Notes under the pieces: model-generated
Databases searched by the model: none
The model's input: only the letters and a program-made list of their open reading frames with translations
What the model was told of the DNA's origin: nothing
Part shown: positions 35,648 through 43,813 of the stretch, in pieces
Numbering within the stretch: position 1 is the stretch's first letter
Layout of the letters: every line of letters begins with the position of its first letter
From: Streptomyces sp. SUK 48
GTDB lineage: Bacteria > Actinomycetota > Actinomycetes > Streptomycetales > Streptomycetaceae
Length of the DNA: 64,000 bases
NCBI RefSeq assembly: GCF_009650765.1
Contig: NZ_CP045740.1
Span: 8,098,001 to 8,162,000 of the forward strand
Direction of reading: 5' to 3'
Translations under genes and position numbers: made by a program

Positions 35648-36282
35648 CCACTCGTATCCACCCGCCCGACTCTCCGCCACCCGGCTCCGACGACGAACGA
35701 CTGCCCTGCGGTCGTTTCCTGTCGCAGGTATGGAGCGACTGGGAGAACGGTGCCACCGACGAACACCAGCGCGCCTGTCGGCACTGTGGCCATGCTGTCG
35801 GGGAGCTGGAGGACCTGGAGAGGGCCGTTCGCCGATTGCGGACCGACCTCGACGAGGCCGGCGGCCCTTCCGGTTTCGACGCGGCCGCGCTGACGCGGCG
35901 CGTCATGGACGTCGTGCGCCTTGAACTGCGGCCGGGGCGCCCGCTGCCGCTGGGCGACCCGGACGAGGACATGTGGATCACGGAGTCGGTCGCGGCCCGC
36001 ACACTGCGCGCCGCCGCCGACCGCGTGCCCGGTGTACGTGCGGGCTCCTGCCGGATCATTCCCCGCGACCCCTCCGGCACTAGCCAGGTCGATGTGAACC
36101 TCGACATCCAGGCACCCCTGTCCGGCCCTGAACTGCCAGAGCTGGCCGACCGGGTCCGTCGGCAGGTGCAAGAGGCCGCCGACCAGCACCTCGGTCTGGA
36201 CGTCGTCAGGGTCGACATCCGCGTCACCGATCTCACCGACGCACCGGGACCGGCCAGCATGGAGAGGGGCGACAACGAATGA
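35644..36282 (+). CDS. Zinc-finger-like N-terminus fused to Asp23 domain, putative anti-sigma factor
   Basis: 212 residues. Residues about 20-60 contain LPCGRFLSQVWSDWENGA and HQRACRHCGHAVGELEDL, a CxxC/His arrangement that recalls zinc anti-sigma (ZAS) domains, including the DEHQRxC x xC core. Residues about 95-205 form an Asp23 domain (SVAARTLRAAADRVPGV, SQVDVNLDIQAPL, LGLDVVRVDIRVTDL). It is coupled by ATGA to the ECF sigma gene and to the next gene. The combination suggests the sigma factor is held by an Asp23-type membrane-stress sensor. Confidence 0.75.
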   Translation: MTTRIHPPDSPPPGSDDERLPCGRFLSQVWSDWENGATDEHQRACRHCGHAVGELEDLERAVRRLRTDLDEAGGPSGFDAAALTRRVMDVVRLELRPGRPLPLGDPDEDMWITESVAARTLRAAADRVPGVRAGSCRIIPRDPSGTSQVDVNLDIQAPLSGPELPELADRVRRQVQEAADQHLGLDVVRVDIRVTDLTDAPGPASMERGDNE

Positions 36283-36602
36283 CGCGGCACACGGAACTGA
36301 TGGACCTGCTGGCGCAGACGGTGCAAGAGGTACCGGGCGTCGCCTTCCTCAAGCCCGGCGTGACCCATCGGTTGCGGTCGGCCAGGTCGGGGCCGCCACC
36401 CGTAAACATGTCGCCTGCCGGGCTTCGGATCAGCCGCAGCACGAGCAGCGGGCGGTGGAAGATCGAAGTCCAGATCGTCGCGCGCGCGGAGGCTCGGGCC
36501 CTGGACGTCACCCGTGCCACCCGCACCGCCATCGATGCCTGTCTGGCCGCCGCCACGGCGGGGTCGGCGCAGGTCACCATCACCGTCACCGGCATCGTGT
36601 GA
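36279..36602 (+). CDS. Small Asp23-like protein
   Basis: 107 residues with the beta-alpha pattern of a minimal Asp23 fold (LAQTVQEVPGVAFLKPG, KIEVQIVARAEARALDVTR, SAQVTITVTGIV). Third gene of the sigma operon, ATGA-coupled. It likely binds the other Asp23 proteins of this locus. Confidence 0.75.
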   Translation: MTRHTELMDLLAQTVQEVPGVAFLKPGVTHRLRSARSGPPPVNMSPAGLRISRSTSSGRWKIEVQIVARAEARALDVTRATRTAIDACLAAATAGSAQVTITVTGIV

Positions 36603-36869
36603 CGCATTCCGGCTCCTGAACGGCCCTGCTCCCTGTCTCCGCGCGGGGAGCAGCGGCTACTTCATCATCGGGTCCGCGACGACGGTCCGGGGTGGTGCCG
36701 TCGGTGAGACCCGAGGTCCCGGTCAGCTCGCGACGGCCGGCGATCGCGGCGACTGCACCTCGTACCCCGGGTTCCCCGCCGAGGACCCGGAAGAAGCTCC
36801 GTCGTCCGGCGGGCGGGACCGCGGTGCCAGCGCTCAGGCTCGCCGACCCCGGTGATCACCGGAGGCACG

Positions 36870-37026
36870 TGTAGACCTGGCTCTGCGAGTCCGGGCGGCG
36901 CTCGTCGACGTCATATCGCCCAGGGGCGCCTTTTCGGAGAGACTCCACCACCCTGTCGAAGCGCTGACGGCCGATCCGGAAGGCAACAAGTTCAGGGTGG
37001 TGACCGATCTCGATCACGAGACATGA
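36870..37026 (+). pseudogene. Possible C-terminal relic of a VOC (glyoxalase-like) protein
   Basis: VEALTADPEGNKFRVVTD ends the reading at a TGA; DPEGNxFxV is the terminal motif of many VOC proteins. The upstream part is weak, with no start. The rest of the 36603-37482 gap has no gene I can support. Confidence 0.35.
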
Positions 37027-37482
37027 CATCCACCACGCCGGAGGCGGCCGGACAAACCGCACGGGCACCTCCCAGTTGCGGAGACCCCTTTTGAGGACAG
37101 CCGAGGCCGATCGGGCGCAGTAGCCGCGTCACTCGCCTGCCTGCCCCGGCTCGCCCGGGCGGGGCAGCCAGACGAGCGGTGCGTCCGGCGTCCGCACGAC
37201 CTGCCGGTCTCCGACGGCTCCGCTCAGCAGGCACACACGGCCTCCATGATCTCAGCACCACCCGAAGGAACGGCCGCGATCCGATCCTGCTTTCTTCAAG
37301 TCCCCAGCATTGATGGGGAATTGCGGGGATGACCGACGTCGTAGCCGAGGCGCTGGGACCTTCTCTTCGGCCGCCTTCACTTCGGCCCTTCGCCGGCACA
37401 GGCGCCTACCGGCCGCACGAGGGAATCCGTCCTAGGCGGCGGTCCACCGCACGCGCGACACGTGGGAGAGGCGGACGCTCAG

Positions 37483-38346
37483 CTACCGGCGGACCGCCGA
37501 GATCAGTCCACCCGGGCGCTCCTCGCGCTGCGGCGGGGTGCTGATGGGGCGGCCGTAGGCGGCGGCGCGCTCGCGCAGGGTGTGGCTGTCGGCCTCCCAG
37601 TCGTGCCCGGCCAGCCAGCCCACCGGATCGTCGGGCATCTCCGAGACCCACATGGACGCCGCCGATCCCGGCGCGGCGTCCGCGCCGAAGCGCTCGATCA
37701 CGCCGCGCGAGCCCAAGGTCAGCCCCATCCGGCTGCCCGCCGCCGACCGCGCGCTGATCCGGGCCAGCAACTGCTCCACCGCGTCCTCGGGCAGATAGAT
37801 CAGCAGCCCCTCGGCGATCCACACGGTCGGCACCGCCGGGTCGTGCCCCGCGGCGGTCAGCGCGCCCGGCCAGTCCGCACGCAGATCCACCGGGACGGTG
37901 ATCCGCTCGCAGCGCGCGACGGCCCGCTCCTGGTGCAGCACCGAAGCCTTGAAGTCCAGCGGTTCGGCGGTGTCGACCTCGAACAGCCGGGTGCCCGCAG
38001 GCCAGTTCATCCGGAAGGCCCGGCTGTCCATCCCGGCGCCGAGCAGCACGACCTGCCGGATCCCGGACGCGACGGCATGCCGCAGCAGATCGTCGAGGAA
38101 CTTCGTCCTGATGACGATGGAGAACGCCACGCCCAGCCGACGGCGTCGCGCGGCCTCGTCCCCGGGCGGCGGCGACGAGACGGCACCCGGGCCCAGACCA
38201 CCGGCCGTGGCGAACGCCTGTGCCAGCGGGTCGCGGAACAGCGCGTTCTTTCGCTCGGTCTCCAGCGCCCGCACCCTGGCCACCCCCACCGCCGTGGCCC
38301 ACACTCCCGACGGCCGCACCCGCTCATGCTCCTGCTCATCAGTCAC
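37483..38346 (-). CDS. SAM-dependent methyltransferase, PPM1/LCMT-like (TIGR00027 family)
   Basis: 287 residues. N-terminal ALETERKNALFRDPLAQAFA, seen around residues 27-46, and the SAM-binding motif VVLLGAGMDSRAFRMNWP are diagnostic of this actinobacterial family, followed by LFEVDTAEPLDFKA and TVWIAEGLLIYLPEDAVEQLL. The family includes mycobacterial proteins of unknown substrate and secondary-metabolite O-methyltransferases. Stand-alone gene. Confidence 0.92.
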   Translation of the reverse strand: MTDEQEHERVRPSGVWATAVGVARVRALETERKNALFRDPLAQAFATAGGLGPGAVSSPPPGDEAARRRRLGVAFSIVIRTKFLDDLLRHAVASGIRQVVLLGAGMDSRAFRMNWPAGTRLFEVDTAEPLDFKASVLHQERAVARCERITVPVDLRADWPGALTAAGHDPAVPTVWIAEGLLIYLPEDAVEQLLARISARSAAGSRMGLTLGSRGVIERFGADAAPGSAASMWVSEMPDDPVGWLAGHDWEADSHTLRERAAAYGRPISTPPQREERPGGLISAVRR

Positions 38347-38411
38347 CGCGCCAGCCTATGGGCTGTCCTGATGGGTTACTCGGTGGTCGCGGTCCGGCAC
38401 GATGCCGTAGG

Positions 38412-38441
38412 GCGCTGCGGGACCTTGCTGTCCCGCAGCGC
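38412..38441 (-). terminator. Strong GC hairpin
   Basis: A 12-bp perfect inverted repeat (GCGCTGCGGGAC / GTCCCGCAGCGC) with loop CTTGCT lies between two minus-strand genes, about 230 nt after the TNT-protein stop. It probably terminates that transcript. Confidence 0.75.
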
Positions 38442-38667
38442 ACTACTCACCGCTGGCTGGCATGCGTCGTCGTGTGAAAGGGCGCCGAGGACCGGCGGAC
38501 GATCTACTCCGCGGACCGCCGCCCACGACCAGCACGAGACTCCGAGAGCCGTCACACCAGCCCTCTGTCCTGTGTCTCCACATCGTCGGAGGCTCCGGTG
38601 AGGGCATGCGGACGGTGCCGGGCCGGAGCGTGCACGGCGTGGAGCGTACGGTCGGCCCGGCCGGCCG

Positions 38668-39369
38668 TCATGTCCGGGTGATCTCCTTCAGCTTCCCCTG
38701 GGCCTTCAGGTCGCCGACCGCGGTGCTCGTGAAGTACTGGGTCCCGAGTCCGGGCTGGTTGAACCAGGGCCTGGCCCTGCCCGCCTCGACCGTGAACGCC
38801 GCAGTGACCTCGTAGAGGTGGTAGTTGTACGCGGGATCGGCACTGTTGTACTCGTCGAGGTTGCTCGGCGGGATCGCGCGCTGGGCGTAGGGCGTGCCCT
38901 TCGGCGCGAGGTACTGGCCCGAGTCCCCCCTGCCGAACAGGTCGACCAGTTGTCCCTTCCGGAGCGTCAGGGGCCGTTCCACGGGGCGGCCGTCGCGCAG
39001 CACGAACCCGTTGTTGTCCGGGTACCACCAGCCGCCGATCTGCTGTGCGGGGTCCTTCTGCGGGTTCGTCTGCCAGTAGCACCCGAGGAACCAGTAGCGT
39101 GAGGTGGGACCCTCCGGGCGGTAGCCCCGTAGCATCCTCCCGATGGAGCCGGTCTGGGGGATTGCCTTGGGCCCGAGCCGCCAGTCATTGCCGTGGTACG
39201 CCTCCAACTGCGGGTACGGCGCGGTGTTCTTGGCGGTGTCCCGGTGGTCGGTGGGGCAGGCGAGGCCGTTCCCGCTCTGGGCCGGCGCGGCGTGGGCGGC
39301 GGCCGGCGAGACGCCCACCAGCAGGAGCGACAGTACGGCGCTCCCTGCGATTCTGCGCGATACGCGCAT
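38668..39369 (-). CDS. Secreted TNT-domain protein, putative NAD(P)+ glycohydrolase toxin
   Basis: 233 residues: signal peptide (about 1-28, cleavage near AHAAPA), a linker with three Cys, and a C-terminal TNT domain (about 135-225). TNT hallmarks: LVDLFGRGDSGQYLAPKGTPY, given here as residues 141-161, RAIPPSNLDEY, and PWFNQPGLGTQYFTS whose Gln211 matches the conserved catalytic-region Gln. In Mycobacterium tuberculosis CpnT this domain hydrolyses NAD+. Here it is a free secreted enzyme. ATG 39369 follows AAGGAG with 7-nt spacing. No recognisable immunity gene is adjacent. Confidence 0.85.
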   Translation of the reverse strand: MRVSRRIAGSAVLSLLLVGVSPAAAHAAPAQSGNGLACPTDHRDTAKNTAPYPQLEAYHGNDWRLGPKAIPQTGSIGRMLRGYRPEGPTSRYWFLGCYWQTNPQKDPAQQIGGWWYPDNNGFVLRDGRPVERPLTLRKGQLVDLFGRGDSGQYLAPKGTPYAQRAIPPSNLDEYNSADPAYNYHLYEVTAAFTVEAGRARPWFNQPGLGTQYFTSTAVGDLKAQGKLKEITRT

Positions 39370-39782
39370 CCGAAATCTCCTTGACTGTGGCCCCCTCCGC
39401 GGACGCCACACAGTGCACCCGCTGATCCGCGGGGCCTTTCGGAAGCGGCCACGGGTGGCCACTCGAATGGCTGCGCAAGTATGCACGGGCAGCCGAACAG
39501 CATGGCCGCACGAGACAGTCGGCGTGGGAGCGAGTCACCGGGGTCCGGACGTGTGCCACTGGATCGATCTGGACGTCATCCCCGGTGCCCTGCCCTGCCC
39601 TGCACTGCGCAGTGGAGAGCACTGACCCTCCGCCAACTTGAGGTCGCAGCGCAAAGGGCTCGTGTGACCGGTCCTCGCGGTACTCGGGCTGGTCGCGGGC
39701 GTGAGCCCACGCGGTAGGTCGTCCGTCCGGTTTCGGCGGAGGCGGCAGCGGGGCGATCAGCGCGTTTCAGTACGGTTCCTTT

Positions 39783-40379
39783 ATGGAAGACCAGCGTCAT
39801 CAGGAGGAGGCCGGTGTCCAGCCGGGCAGCGAGCAGGCCGCCGTGCCCGACTCCACCACGGTCGAGCGGACCGCGCCGGAGACGACCGTGTTTGCGTGTG
39901 CTGCCTGCGGCGCCGCGCTGACGAGGCCGCTGAAGCGTCTGCCGGTGGTGCCCGAGCCCCCCGACTACGCCTGGTGGGAGGCGGAGGAAATGGGGCCGTC
40001 GCCGGCCACTGTGCCGTCCGGCTGCTACGCGATCGAGACGGAACCGTACGGCCCGCCTCTCGTCGTCGCCGAGGCGCCCGGCCCGGTGATGCCACGACAC
40101 GGAACTCACTACGACGTCGACGGGCGACCACTGGCCTCGCAGGGGCCACGAGGCAATATCGTCATGAACCCGGATGACTGCCGCGGGTTGACGACGCGGC
40201 ACGCCTCCGCCGCATGCTGCGGGGCGACTCCCGAGGGGGGACTGAACCAGGTCTGCGCCTGCGGAACCCTGGTCGCGACCCTCTGCTCCGACTGCTGCCT
40301 GCCATACGAGCTGCACCTCTCACCCGACCACGTCCGGGTCTTGTCATCCCCCGCACCCGGCTCCGACCTGGCCGAGTGA
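39783..40379 (+). CDS. Cys-rich (zinc-ribbon-like) hypothetical protein
   Basis: 198 residues. One CxxC (FACAACGAALTRPLK) opens a ribbon near residue 38, and a second cluster at the C-terminus (SAACCGATPE, QVCACG, CSDCCLPYEL) provides six or more Cys, so metal binding is likely. Actinomycete proteins of this layout are common but uncharacterised. It overlaps by GTGA with a truncated downstream gene. Confidence 0.7.
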   Translation: MEDQRHQEEAGVQPGSEQAAVPDSTTVERTAPETTVFACAACGAALTRPLKRLPVVPEPPDYAWWEAEEMGPSPATVPSGCYAIETEPYGPPLVVAEAPGPVMPRHGTHYDVDGRPLASQGPRGNIVMNPDDCRGLTTRHASAACCGATPEGGLNQVCACGTLVATLCSDCCLPYELHLSPDHVRVLSSPAPGSDLAE

Positions 40380-40620
40380 GCGCGCGCTGCCAGAACCACA
40401 TCTCCGGGCTGCCGGAACGGACCACCGCGCGGCGCGCGGAACTGAACGAACTCGAGGAACAGCTGGCCGAACGGGACGGACTCGCAGTCGCCGCACGTGT
40501 CCTTGAACGGATGACCGGGCAGCTCGCCGACGCACGCGCCTCCGCCTGGCCGATGCCCGGGCAAGTGGGCGGCCGGGCGGTGATGCTTGTCCCTCACTCC
40601 GAACTCGCCGACTTTCCACG
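40376..40620 (+). pseudogene. Truncated gene coupled to the Cys-rich protein gene
   Basis: GTG 40376 overlaps the previous stop. The sequence RRAELNELEEQLAERDGLA, VAARVLERMTGQLADARA and GQVGGRAVMLVPHSE is helical and protein-like but unassigned. From about 40605 onward it runs into an IS5-type transposase remnant, so the original C-terminus is lost. Confidence 0.5.
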
Positions 40621-40624
40621 ACGT

Positions 40625-40800
40625 CGTCTGAATCGACGGCACTCTCATCCGCACCCAGCACCGCACCGTAAGGCCGACCGGCACGACTACTCCGGCAAGC
40701 ACCGCAGCCACGGCCTGCGCTTTCTCGCCCTGACCGACGAGAACGGCCGCTTGAACGGAGGCTCACTGCGTGGTGGACGGCACTCCCGGGAACAGGGGAA
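40625..40800 (+). mobile_element. Remnant of an IS5-like DDE transposase
   Basis: IDGTLIRTQHRTVRPTG in one frame and DYSGKHRSHGLRFLALTDENGRL in another reproduce the DGTxIRTQRR...YSGKHxxHG core that carries the first catalytic Asp of Streptomyces IS5-group transposases. A frameshift and loss of both ends make it inactive. The following 40800-41071 has no gene I can support. Confidence 0.7.
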
Positions 40801-41071
40801 GCGATGCCGGCCCGCGGGGAGGGGGCTGCCCAGTTCATCGCCGAATGAGCGGGCGGAGGCCGGCGAAGCAATCCATGCAGCTCTTCCGATGCCCTTTCCA
40901 CCGCGCGGCATTGGGCGACGGGTCCGGCGGTGATGGCGCGGCCGGCCGCCGACGGATGGCCGATGTGCGCAAGGCCACCGGCCGCGACCCCGTCCAGGGC
41001 GAGAGAGACTGACGAAGAGCCACGCGATCGCTTCCTTGCCGCAGGACGGCCGTCGACCCGCTCAGTGCCGG

Positions 41072-41761
41072 CTACAACTCCGTTTCGGGCAGGGGCAGAT
41101 CGGTCAGCAGCCCGCGGCGAGCGCTGTGCACATGGCTCTCGGCGGCCTGTGCGAGCCTCGCCGGATCGCCGTCGCGGATGAGTTCGGCGAGCTGCCGGTG
41201 TTCCGCCACGACCCGCTCGCGGTAATGGTCCAAGGCGAGCTCGACGCGCCGCAGTTGGAAGAGGTGGACCTGGGAACGGATGGCGTGCCACGCGGTGGTC
41301 AGGCGGGTGTTGCCCGCAGCGGTGTACACGGCATCGTGGAACGCCATGTCCAGGCCCACGAGGTCGGCGCCGTCGGCACCCCGGTCGAGGGCTGCCTCCA
41401 TGTCGGTCACGAGCCGGTCCAGGTCGGCAAGCTGCCGCTCGCCCGCGCCGCGGTGAGCGGTGAGGGAGGCAAGCCGGTCCAGGGCGGCACGCAGCGAGTA
41501 GACCTCCTCGATGTCGACCGGGGCGATGTCGAGGACCCGGGTTCCGCGGTGCCACGCCGTACGGACGAGTCCTTCGCGTTCCAGCAATCCGAGCCCTTCG
41601 CGCACCGACCCGCGACTGACCCCGAGATCGGTGGCGAGATCGACCTCCCGCAGCGGTGAGCCCGGTGCGAACGCGCCGGAGAGGATGGCGTCGCGGATGC
41701 GGTCCGCCGCTTCGGCGGCGAGCCCGCGACGGTCGGCCTTGCGAAGAACCGGGGAAGTCAT
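41072..41761 (-). CDS. GntR-family regulator, FadR subfamily with FCD domain
   Basis: 229 residues. Winged helix about 15-78 (DRIRDAILSGAFAPGSPL, LGVSRGSVREGLGLLEREGLV); FCD ligand domain about 90-215 with the metal-binding pattern D-x-x-x-H in LDMAFHDAVY and later His in AEHRQL and ESHVHS. Divergent from a VOC/SDR operon over a 69-nt region containing a 24-bp palindrome, so it most probably represses that operon in response to a small acid. Confidence 0.92.
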   Translation of the reverse strand: MTSPVLRKADRRGLAAEAADRIRDAILSGAFAPGSPLREVDLATDLGVSRGSVREGLGLLEREGLVRTAWHRGTRVLDIAPVDIEEVYSLRAALDRLASLTAHRGAGERQLADLDRLVTDMEAALDRGADGADLVGLDMAFHDAVYTAAGNTRLTTAWHAIRSQVHLFQLRRVELALDHYRERVVAEHRQLAELIRDGDPARLAQAAESHVHSARRGLLTDLPLPETEL

Positions 41762-41784
41762 GTCCTAATGTTGACATTCGGACA
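41761..41784. promoter_or_regulatory. 24-bp palindromic operator candidate for the GntR regulator
   Basis: TGTCCTAATGT-TG-ACATTCGGACA matches its reverse complement at 10 of 11 positions per arm and abuts the GntR start codon. Core TGTCC...GGACA spacing fits FadR-type operators. It lies between the divergent GntR and VOC genes. Confidence 0.7.
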
Positions 41785-41830
41785 ACGGCTGCGCAACATC
41801 ATGCTCGTCATCGATCGCGAGGAGTTCTCC

Positions 41831-42253
41831 GTGCGCATTCGGCCGCCCGTTCATCTGGCGATTCCCGTCGACGACCTGTCCGCGGCGCGCGCTTTCTACG
41901 GCACCCTGCTCGGCCTCCGGGAAGGCCGGTCCAGTGATCATTGGGTCGACTGGAATATGTACGGTCACCAGCTGGTGACCCATCTGGCTCCCGGCCCGGT
42001 CCGGTCGGCCGGGAGCAGTGAGGTCGACAGACACGACGTCCCCATCCCGCACTTCGGGCTCCTGCTGCCCGCGGAGGCGTTCCACGAGCTCGCCGGGCGG
42101 GTGCGGGCCGGCGACGTGCCGTTCCTGATCGAGCCCTGCCTGCGGTTCAGCGGGCAGCCGGGCGAGCAGTGGACGATGTTCTTCCGCGATCCCGCCGGCA
42201 ACGCGCTCGAGTTCAAGTCCTTCCGCGACGAGTCGCAGGTGTTCGCCCGATGA
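41831..42253 (+). CDS. VOC (glyoxalase/dioxygenase superfamily) protein
   Basis: 140 residues, one VOC module pair. HLAIPVDDLSAARAFYGTLLG is the typical first strand-helix (residues 7-27 in two adjacent segments) with metal-ligand His, and FFRDPAGNALEFKSF carries the terminal Glu ligand. GTG 41831 follows GAGGAG. ATGA-coupled to the SDR gene. The substrate is unknown; GntR control suggests catabolism. Confidence 0.88.
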   Translation: MRIRPPVHLAIPVDDLSAARAFYGTLLGLREGRSSDHWVDWNMYGHQLVTHLAPGPVRSAGSSEVDRHDVPIPHFGLLLPAEAFHELAGRVRAGDVPFLIEPCLRFSGQPGEQWTMFFRDPAGNALEFKSFRDESQVFAR

Positions 42254-43014
42254 GCCGAAGGGGAGTACTCGTCACCGGGGCTTCGCGCGGCATCGGCCGG
42301 GCGGTCGCGCAGGCTTTCGCCGCTCGTGGCGATCGGATCGCGGTGCACTTCGCCTCCTCCCGGCCTTCGGCCGAGGAGACGCTGCGTTCCCTGCCCGGTA
42401 CGGGTCACGTCCTGGTGGACGGCGACCTGGGGTGTCCCGAGGTCGCCCGTGCGGTGGTGACCGCTGCCGTGGCCGGCCTCGGCGGCGTCGATGTGCTGGT
42501 CAACAATGCCGCCGTGGCTCCGGGCCCGGACAACGTTCACCGGATCGGCGAGGTCTCCTATGCCGACTGGCAGCAGATCTGGCGGCGCATGATCGACGTG
42601 GACCTGCTGGGCGCCGCCAACGTCACGTTCGGCGTCGTCGGCCATCTGATCGAACGGGGGGCACCCGGGAGCATCGTCAACGTGGGGTCACGCGGAGCCT
42701 TCCGCGGTGAGCCCGACTATCCCGCGTACGGGGCGGCGAAGGCAGCCTTGCACGCCTTCGGGCAATCGATGGCCGTCGCACTGGCACCCCACCGCATCGC
42801 CGTCACCTCCGTCGCCCCGGGGTTCGTGGGCACCGAGCGCCAGCGGCCCAGGCTCGAGGGCCCCGAGAGCGCCGCCCTCGCCGCGCAGAGCCCCTTCGGA
42901 CGCGTCGGCACCCCCGAGGACGTCGCGGCGGCTGTGCTGTACCTGAGCTCCCCTGAGGCGGCCTGGTCCTCGGGAGCGGTCCTTGACCTCAACGGAGCGT
43001 CCCACCTGCGATGA
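42250..43014 (+). CDS. Short-chain dehydrogenase/reductase
   Basis: 254 residues: TGASRGIGRAVA cofactor loop, NNAAVAPG, catalytic Ser in NVGSRGAF, YPAYGAAKAAL with Tyr and Lys, and PGFV. Complete classical SDR. Second gene of the GntR-facing operon, coupled by ATGA to the VOC gene. Its own stop overlaps an ATG at 43011, but no intact third gene follows. Confidence 0.92.
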   Translation: MSRRGVLVTGASRGIGRAVAQAFAARGDRIAVHFASSRPSAEETLRSLPGTGHVLVDGDLGCPEVARAVVTAAVAGLGGVDVLVNNAAVAPGPDNVHRIGEVSYADWQQIWRRMIDVDLLGAANVTFGVVGHLIERGAPGSIVNVGSRGAFRGEPDYPAYGAAKAALHAFGQSMAVALAPHRIAVTSVAPGFVGTERQRPRLEGPESAALAAQSPFGRVGTPEDVAAAVLYLSSPEAAWSSGAVLDLNGASHLR

Positions 43015-43094
43015 GCACTGTCCTCTCCCACGACGAGGATCGCCGCCCCGTCCTCACGGCAGAACTCGATGTGCTGCACGCGGCTCGCGGTGCG

Positions 43095-43275
43095 GCCGGC
43101 GAAAGGGAAGGGCGCACATGTCATCGCGGTGGCCTCCGGCACGAGCGGTTCCTGCCCAAGCCCGGCGCCGATCCAGGCGCGTTCCGACGGCATCCAGTTC
43201 GCCCAGATCGGACAGCTGTTCGACGAGGGCGAGCTTCAGAGCGAGGCGGACCGCACCTACCCGCGCAGCCTTCCG
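43095..43275 (+). pseudogene. Relic of a zinc-type alcohol dehydrogenase/quinone oxidoreductase
   Basis: KGAHVIAVASGTS followed by DGIQFAQIGQLFDEGELQSEADRTYP, shown as two neighbouring segments, resembles the Rossmann strand and the C-terminal Q-L-A-x-I-x-x-L-V-x-x-G segment of MDR oxidoreductases. Only about 60 codons remain and the middle is deleted. It may be the lost third gene of the upstream operon. Confidence 0.5.
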
Positions 43276-43291
43276 TGCGCGGGCGGGACAG

Positions 43292-43813
43292 TCACCTCGC
43301 GTTCCTGGCGTTCCGCCGGACGAGTGAGGCGTTCAGTGCCGTGGCGAAGGCGCACCACGCCGCGTACGGCAGGAGGGCACGTGCCGCGGTCGAGTCGGTA
43401 CGGGCGGTGTGCCGGATGAGCTGCGCGTTGCTGAGGTCGAGCAGCAGCGTGCCGGCCAGGCCGGCCCTGGGGCTGCGTAGGCCGAAGAAAAGCCAGTTCC
43501 AGCCCGCGTTCAGGGCAAGGTTCACGGCCAGGCTGGTAGCGAGGCGTGCGCGCCGGCGCCGGTCGGGGAGAGTGCCGAGAGCGTGGCCGGCGGCGTAGGC
43601 GACCGTGGCGTACAGCGGCGTCCACACGACGCCGAACGCCCATGACGGCGGCTGCCACAAAGGCTTGTGCAGGGACCTGTACCAGGCACTGTCCGCATCG
43701 ACCGCTCTCGCTCCCGCCACGGCCGTGGCGGTGATCGCCGCGCTGCCGGCTCCATAGCGCGTCCATGGTCCCGGCGCCTGTTCCGGGCTTCTGCGTTTGC
43801 CGATCGGCCTCAT
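43292..43813 (-). CDS. TspO/MBR-family membrane protein
   Basis: 173 residues with five membrane helices. The tryptophan-rich signature is present: WYRSLHKPLWQPPSWAFGVVW (residues around 44-64) and LNAGWNWLFFGLRSP. Members bind porphyrins and other ligands and act in stress responses. ATGA-coupled behind the GHKL anti-sigma-type gene, so the two are co-expressed. The sequence ends in RRNARNAR, a short basic tail. Confidence 0.9.
   Translation of the reverse strand: MRPIGKRRSPEQAPGPWTRYGAGSAAITATAVAGARAVDADSAWYRSLHKPLWQPPSWAFGVVWTPLYATVAYAAGHALGTLPDRRRRARLATSLAVNLALNAGWNWLFFGLRSPRAGLAGTLLLDLSNAQLIRHTARTDSTAARALLPYAAWCAFATALNASLVRRNARNAR

Noticed and set aside
36856..37068. Minus-strand 70-codon frame
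   Set aside because: Antisense to the VOC-like relic; no ribosome-binding site and no family resemblance.
43011..43598. Plus-strand gene starting in the SDR stop overlap
   Set aside because: The frame quickly becomes Arg-rich and antisense to tspO; the protein-like part lies in another frame and is treated as an oxidoreductase relic.
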